Below the pieces are notes generated by a model that was given only the letters and a program-made list of their open reading frames with translations, had not been told where the DNA came from and ran no database searches. A stretch of 8,103 bases of DNA, taken from positions 1-8,103 of the forward strand of contig JAKSCW010000419.1 of NCBI GenBank assembly GCA_022360375.1, given 5' to 3'. This DNA is from Balneolales bacterium (GTDB lineage: Bacteria; Bacteroidota; Rhodothermia; Balneolales; Balneolaceae). Below are positions 5,855 through 8,103 of this stretch, piece by piece (within the stretch, counting starts at the first letter, position 1; every line of letters begins with the position of its first letter). The position numbers and the translations under genes were made by a program.

Positions 5855-7690
5855 TCAATGTGAATGCTGAGGTAATCGATCGAACCATGTTTTTTTGAGA
5901 ATCAGGCTGGTTACTGCCGCTACAGCTATGCTTAGTATCAGTGGTACTGTTTGCATCAAAACCAGATATACCGGGAAAATCACAAGAGCGGTCTGCCAGA
6001 TTATGCCAATTACTACATTGAACATATCCCGTTTGAAATCTCCATTTCTTTCAAAACCCGGGTCTTCTGCTACCACCAGTTCATGGATCGGCTTCCAGAA
6101 ACCCCATGGCCGCACTGATTTGTAGAATTTCTTTAGCACTTCTTCTTCCACAGGGGCTGCTGTATATGTACCAATCAAACATGCAATAACCGATATAAGA
6201 AGCATAAGCGGGAAGGTGTACGTATCTAATACTCCGGGAAAAATATACCGGAAGGTAAGTGCGGGTATAAGTCCACCGACCATACCCCAGAAAAACCCGT
6301 TTCCATTAAATCGCCACCAGTACCACTTTAAAATATTAGCCGCTACGTAGCTGCCATAAAGTCCGCCTACGATCCACTGTAAAACGTCATTCACATCTTT
6401 GGCAAAAAACCCGAAAACTATACTGATGATAACCATACTCAACCCCGCCACATAATTCATGAGCTGAATACTTTTATTCTCTGCTTTCGGATTTACATAT
6501 TTGATGTAAATATCATTAACAATATAGGCTTGAGCAGCATTTAACGTTCCTGCAAAGGTAGACATGAACGCGGCAAGCAAACCTGCCAGCAATAACCCTA
6601 AAAAACCAACCGGTACAAACTGGTTAATTGCCGATGGAAGAATCTGTTCGAAATCCAAACCCCTTCCCGGAACCATTAAATCAAGTTGTTCATAAAACAA
6701 TAATCCCAGCACGGCAAAACCGGCAATCATAAAGTAGCGGATGGGCATAAGGATTACGGATACCGAACCACTCATCAATGCAGCTTCGCGCTCAGATCTT
6801 GTAGAAAGGATTTTCTGCATATCGTAATTTGGGGCAGGCCCTGCAAGACTCACAAGTACCCCCTTAAAAATCATCATCATGAACAGCACAGAGAACAGAG
6901 AAAACCCATCGCTTTTGATTTTCTCATTTACTTCGGGAATAATGCTTGTCCAGTCCATATTTAATTCCCAACCAAAGAAAGGATTCAGCCAGCCTTCAGG
7001 AACTGCAAGAGCATGAGTGGCAAGTGCATTCATGGCAATTACACCAATTACAATACCTGAAACGGCCATAATGATGTATTGAAGAACATCTGCCCAAACA
7101 ATACTCATCATACCGCCGAGCAAAGAATAAAAAATGGCAAAACAGGTGAATATTATTCCATAAAAATGGGCTACATACTCAGCGGGAATGTTGAATGGTA
7201 TATATGCACTCAGGAACTCCCATGGGATGAATATCTCAACAAATTTACCCAGACCTATAAAACCATACGTGAGGTATCCAAGGCCCATAATCAAAGCAAA
7301 AACAACCACAATAATGTGTGATTTTTGGGCTCCACCCTTATATCCGAATCGAGTACCGATCCATTCTGCCCCGGTAGTTACATTCGATCTTCGCAGCCAC
7401 ATGGATAGGAAAATCATTAAAAAGATCTGGTTAAATACTGGCCAGAGCCATGGAAGCCAGATTGATTTCATCCCGTATACAAACAGTATGGTTACCAGCC
7501 ATACGGTTCCGGATATATCAAACATACCAGAGGCGTTTGACAAACCCAGCATATACCATGGAAGAGATTTCCCTCCCAGCAGGTATGAATCTTTAGACTG
7601 TTGAGCTTTCTTCCTTAATGCAAACCCGATAACTATGGTAAGAAGCAGGTACAGAACAATGATGAGTGCATCAATAATGGAAAGCTTCAT
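5855..7690 (-). CDS. SSS-family sodium:solute symporter, predicted mannobiose/mannoside importer
   Basis: Inner-membrane transporter of 611 aa, solute:sodium symporter family (TC 2.A.21, vSGLT/SGLT-like). Many hydrophobic segments run through the protein, beginning with residues 5-25. Family signatures are LLGGKSLPWYMLGLS (37-51), MSIVWADVLQY (195-205) and the core motif AAFMSTFAGTLNAAQAY (373-389) followed by NDIY. Ser377 and Thr378 fall where vSGLT has the sodium-binding serine pair, which supports sodium coupling. A hydrophilic, probably cytoplasmic stretch at about 511-555 precedes two final helices (about 556-578 and 581-598), making it longer than many bacterial SSS carriers. It is the first gene after the terminator and lies 12 bp before the GH130 gene. 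The substrate is inferred only from the operon: mannobiose or another short beta-mannoside, or possibly free mannose or glucose. No clear SD precedes the ATG at 7690. Confidence 0.92.
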   Translation of the reverse strand: MKLSIIDALIIVLYLLLTIVIGFALRKKAQQSKDSYLLGGKSLPWYMLGLSNASGMFDISGTVWLVTILFVYGMKSIWLPWLWPVFNQIFLMIFLSMWLRRSNVTTGAEWIGTRFGYKGGAQKSHIIVVVFALIMGLGYLTYGFIGLGKFVEIFIPWEFLSAYIPFNIPAEYVAHFYGIIFTCFAIFYSLLGGMMSIVWADVLQYIIMAVSGIVIGVIAMNALATHALAVPEGWLNPFFGWELNMDWTSIIPEVNEKIKSDGFSLFSVLFMMMIFKGVLVSLAGPAPNYDMQKILSTRSEREAALMSGSVSVILMPIRYFMIAGFAVLGLLFYEQLDLMVPGRGLDFEQILPSAINQFVPVGFLGLLLAGLLAAFMSTFAGTLNAAQAYIVNDIYIKYVNPKAENKSIQLMNYVAGLSMVIISIVFGFFAKDVNDVLQWIVGGLYGSYVAANILKWYWWRFNGNGFFWGMVGGLIPALTFRYIFPGVLDTYTFPLMLLISVIACLIGTYTAAPVEEEVLKKFYKSVRPWGFWKPIHELVVAEDPGFERNGDFKRDMFNVVIGIIWQTALVIFPVYLVLMQTVPLILSIAVAAVTSLILKKTWFDRLPQHSH

Positions 7691-7724
7691 TCGAACGTCT
7701 TTATAAGGTTACTCAGGGCTGTTT

Positions 7725-7754
7725 AAAAAAGGATGGTGCATTCAATCACCATCC
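7725..7754 (-). terminator. Intrinsic terminator after the T9SS-protein gene
   Basis: On the minus strand GGATGGTG (7754-7747), an 8-nt loop and CACCATCC (7738-7731) form a perfect 8-bp stem, followed directly by six T (7730-7725). It lies 30 bp after the stop of the upstream T9SS gene (7785) and ends 34 bp before the symporter ATG. It should end the upstream transcript, or attenuate read-through into the mannan operon. In the plus direction the stem is preceded, not followed, by its A/T run, so it acts for minus-strand transcripts. Confidence 0.85.
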
Positions 7755-7784
7755 CATGTTAGATTTAACGTGATCAAAGCTACT

Positions 7785-8103
7785 TTACTTGATCAAAGTC
7801 ATTTTTCGCTGAAGGTTTATTTCACCTGCTTTCAGCGTATAGAAATAGATTCCGGATGCTAAATGACTCGCATCAAAACGTACGGTATAGTTTCCGGCCA
7901 TTCTTGGTTCGTCCACTAATGTAGCCACTTTCTGGCCAAGCAGGTTGAAAATGGTTAACTGTACATCGGATGCTACCGGAAGCGCAAAGTTAATGTTTGT
8001 TGATGGATTAAAAGGATTTGGATAGTTCTGAGAAAGTGCGAATCCTTCCATATGATCCTCATATTCATTAGAAATAGTCATTGCACCTTCCAAAACAAAG
8101 AAA
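7785..8103 (-). CDS. C-terminal end of a T9SS-secreted protein (5' part outside window)
   Basis: About 105 codons plus the stop are visible and the frame is open to the window edge (FFVLEGAM are the first full codons), so this is the tail of a longer protein. A TTG at 8093 or ATG at 8081 could be called as a start, but the domain is a sorting tail that normally ends a large secreted protein, so an internal start is unlikely. The tail is a T9SS type A sorting domain: SQNYPNPFNPST, then LGQKVATLVDE, then SGIYFYTLKAG and a final RKMTLIK. The type IX machinery recognises this domain to export the protein across the outer membrane. A short acidic linker (SNEYEDHMEG) precedes it. It closely resembles the tail of the GH5 mannanase at 648-902. 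The cargo domain is unseen; a mannan-active enzyme or binding protein is only a guess from the neighbourhood. The gene is separated from the operon by a terminator. Confidence 0.85.
   Translation of the reverse strand, partial: FFVLEGAMTISNEYEDHMEGFALSQNYPNPFNPSTNINFALPVASDVQLTIFNLLGQKVATLVDEPRMAGNYTVRFDASHLASGIYFYTLKAGEINLQRKMTLIK

Larger units (their letters stand above)
1..7690 (-). other. Beta-mannan utilisation operon (symporter, GH130, epimerase, two GH5 mannanases)
   Basis: Five same-strand genes are separated by 12, 3, -4 and 8 bp with no terminator-like hairpin between them. Together they encode mannan cleavage, uptake, mannobiose epimerisation and phosphorolysis. The 5' boundary is the intrinsic terminator at 7725-7754. 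The 3' boundary lies outside the window. Fate of the products (mannose 1-phosphate to mannose 6-phosphate, glucose to glycolysis) depends on genes not seen here. Confidence 0.85.

Noticed and set aside
7691..7724. Possible promoter before the symporter (TTATAA at 7699-7704)
   Set aside because: A single AT-rich hexamer without a partner element and too close to the ATG; not enough to call a promoter.
7771..7798. Direct repeat TGATCAAAG at 7771-7779 and 7790-7798, with the palindrome TTGATCAA
   Set aside because: One copy encodes the end of the T9SS tail (TLIK) and the spacing and length are too small to tell an operator from chance; no regulator is visible to pair with it.
8081..8093. TTG (8093) or ATG (8081) as the start of a small free-standing protein
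   Set aside because: The frame stays open to the window edge and the product would be little more than a sorting domain without signal peptide, so a truncated larger gene is the better reading.
1..8103. CRISPR arrays, tRNA/rRNA genes, insertion sequences, toxin-antitoxin or defence genes
   Set aside because: I looked on both strands and saw no repeat arrays, RNA gene structure, transposase motifs or defence domains.

Overview
All supported genes in this window lie on the minus strand. The organism is most likely a Balneolota / Rhodothermota-type member of the wider Bacteroidota group. Two proteins end in a type IX secretion (T9SS type A) sorting domain with the SQNYPNPFNPST signature, and base composition is moderate. 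Shine-Dalgarno (SD) sites are weak or absent at most starts. The phylum call is inferred from these signatures and was not tested by any search.

Layout in transcription order (high to low coordinate): (1) 8103-7785, the C-terminal end of a T9SS-secreted protein that starts outside the window; (2) 7754-7725, a clean intrinsic terminator; (3) 7690-5855, an SSS-family sodium:solute symporter; (4) 5842-4667, a GH130 phosphorylase very like 4-O-beta-D-mannosyl-D-glucose phosphorylase; (5) 4663-3380, an AGE-family cellobiose/mannobiose 2-epimerase; (6) 3383-648, a 911-residue multidomain GH5 beta-mannanase with a T9SS tail; (7) 639-1, the N-terminal part of a second GH5 mannanase (subfamily 7-like), a lipoprotein, cut by the window edge. 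Genes 3-7 are spaced by 12, 3, -4 and 8 bp, so they are almost certainly one operon.

Inferred pathway: the two extracytoplasmic GH5 enzymes cut beta-mannan to oligosaccharides and mannobiose. The symporter carries the disaccharide across the inner membrane. The epimerase turns beta-1,4-mannobiose into mannosyl-glucose. The GH130 enzyme then splits that with phosphate into alpha-mannose 1-phosphate and glucose. The epimerase/GH130 route is known from Bacteroides fragilis and related bacteria. No SusC/SusD pair, inner-membrane sensor or regulator is visible in the window.

The system is recognisable rather than wholly new. The points most worth a second look are the use of an SSS symporter as the presumed mannobiose importer, the two export routes for the two mannanases, a vicinal cysteine pair in a carbohydrate-binding-type domain, and the very short gap between the terminator and the first operon gene. 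No stretch over 300 bases lacks a gene; the longest gap (7691-7784) holds the terminator.
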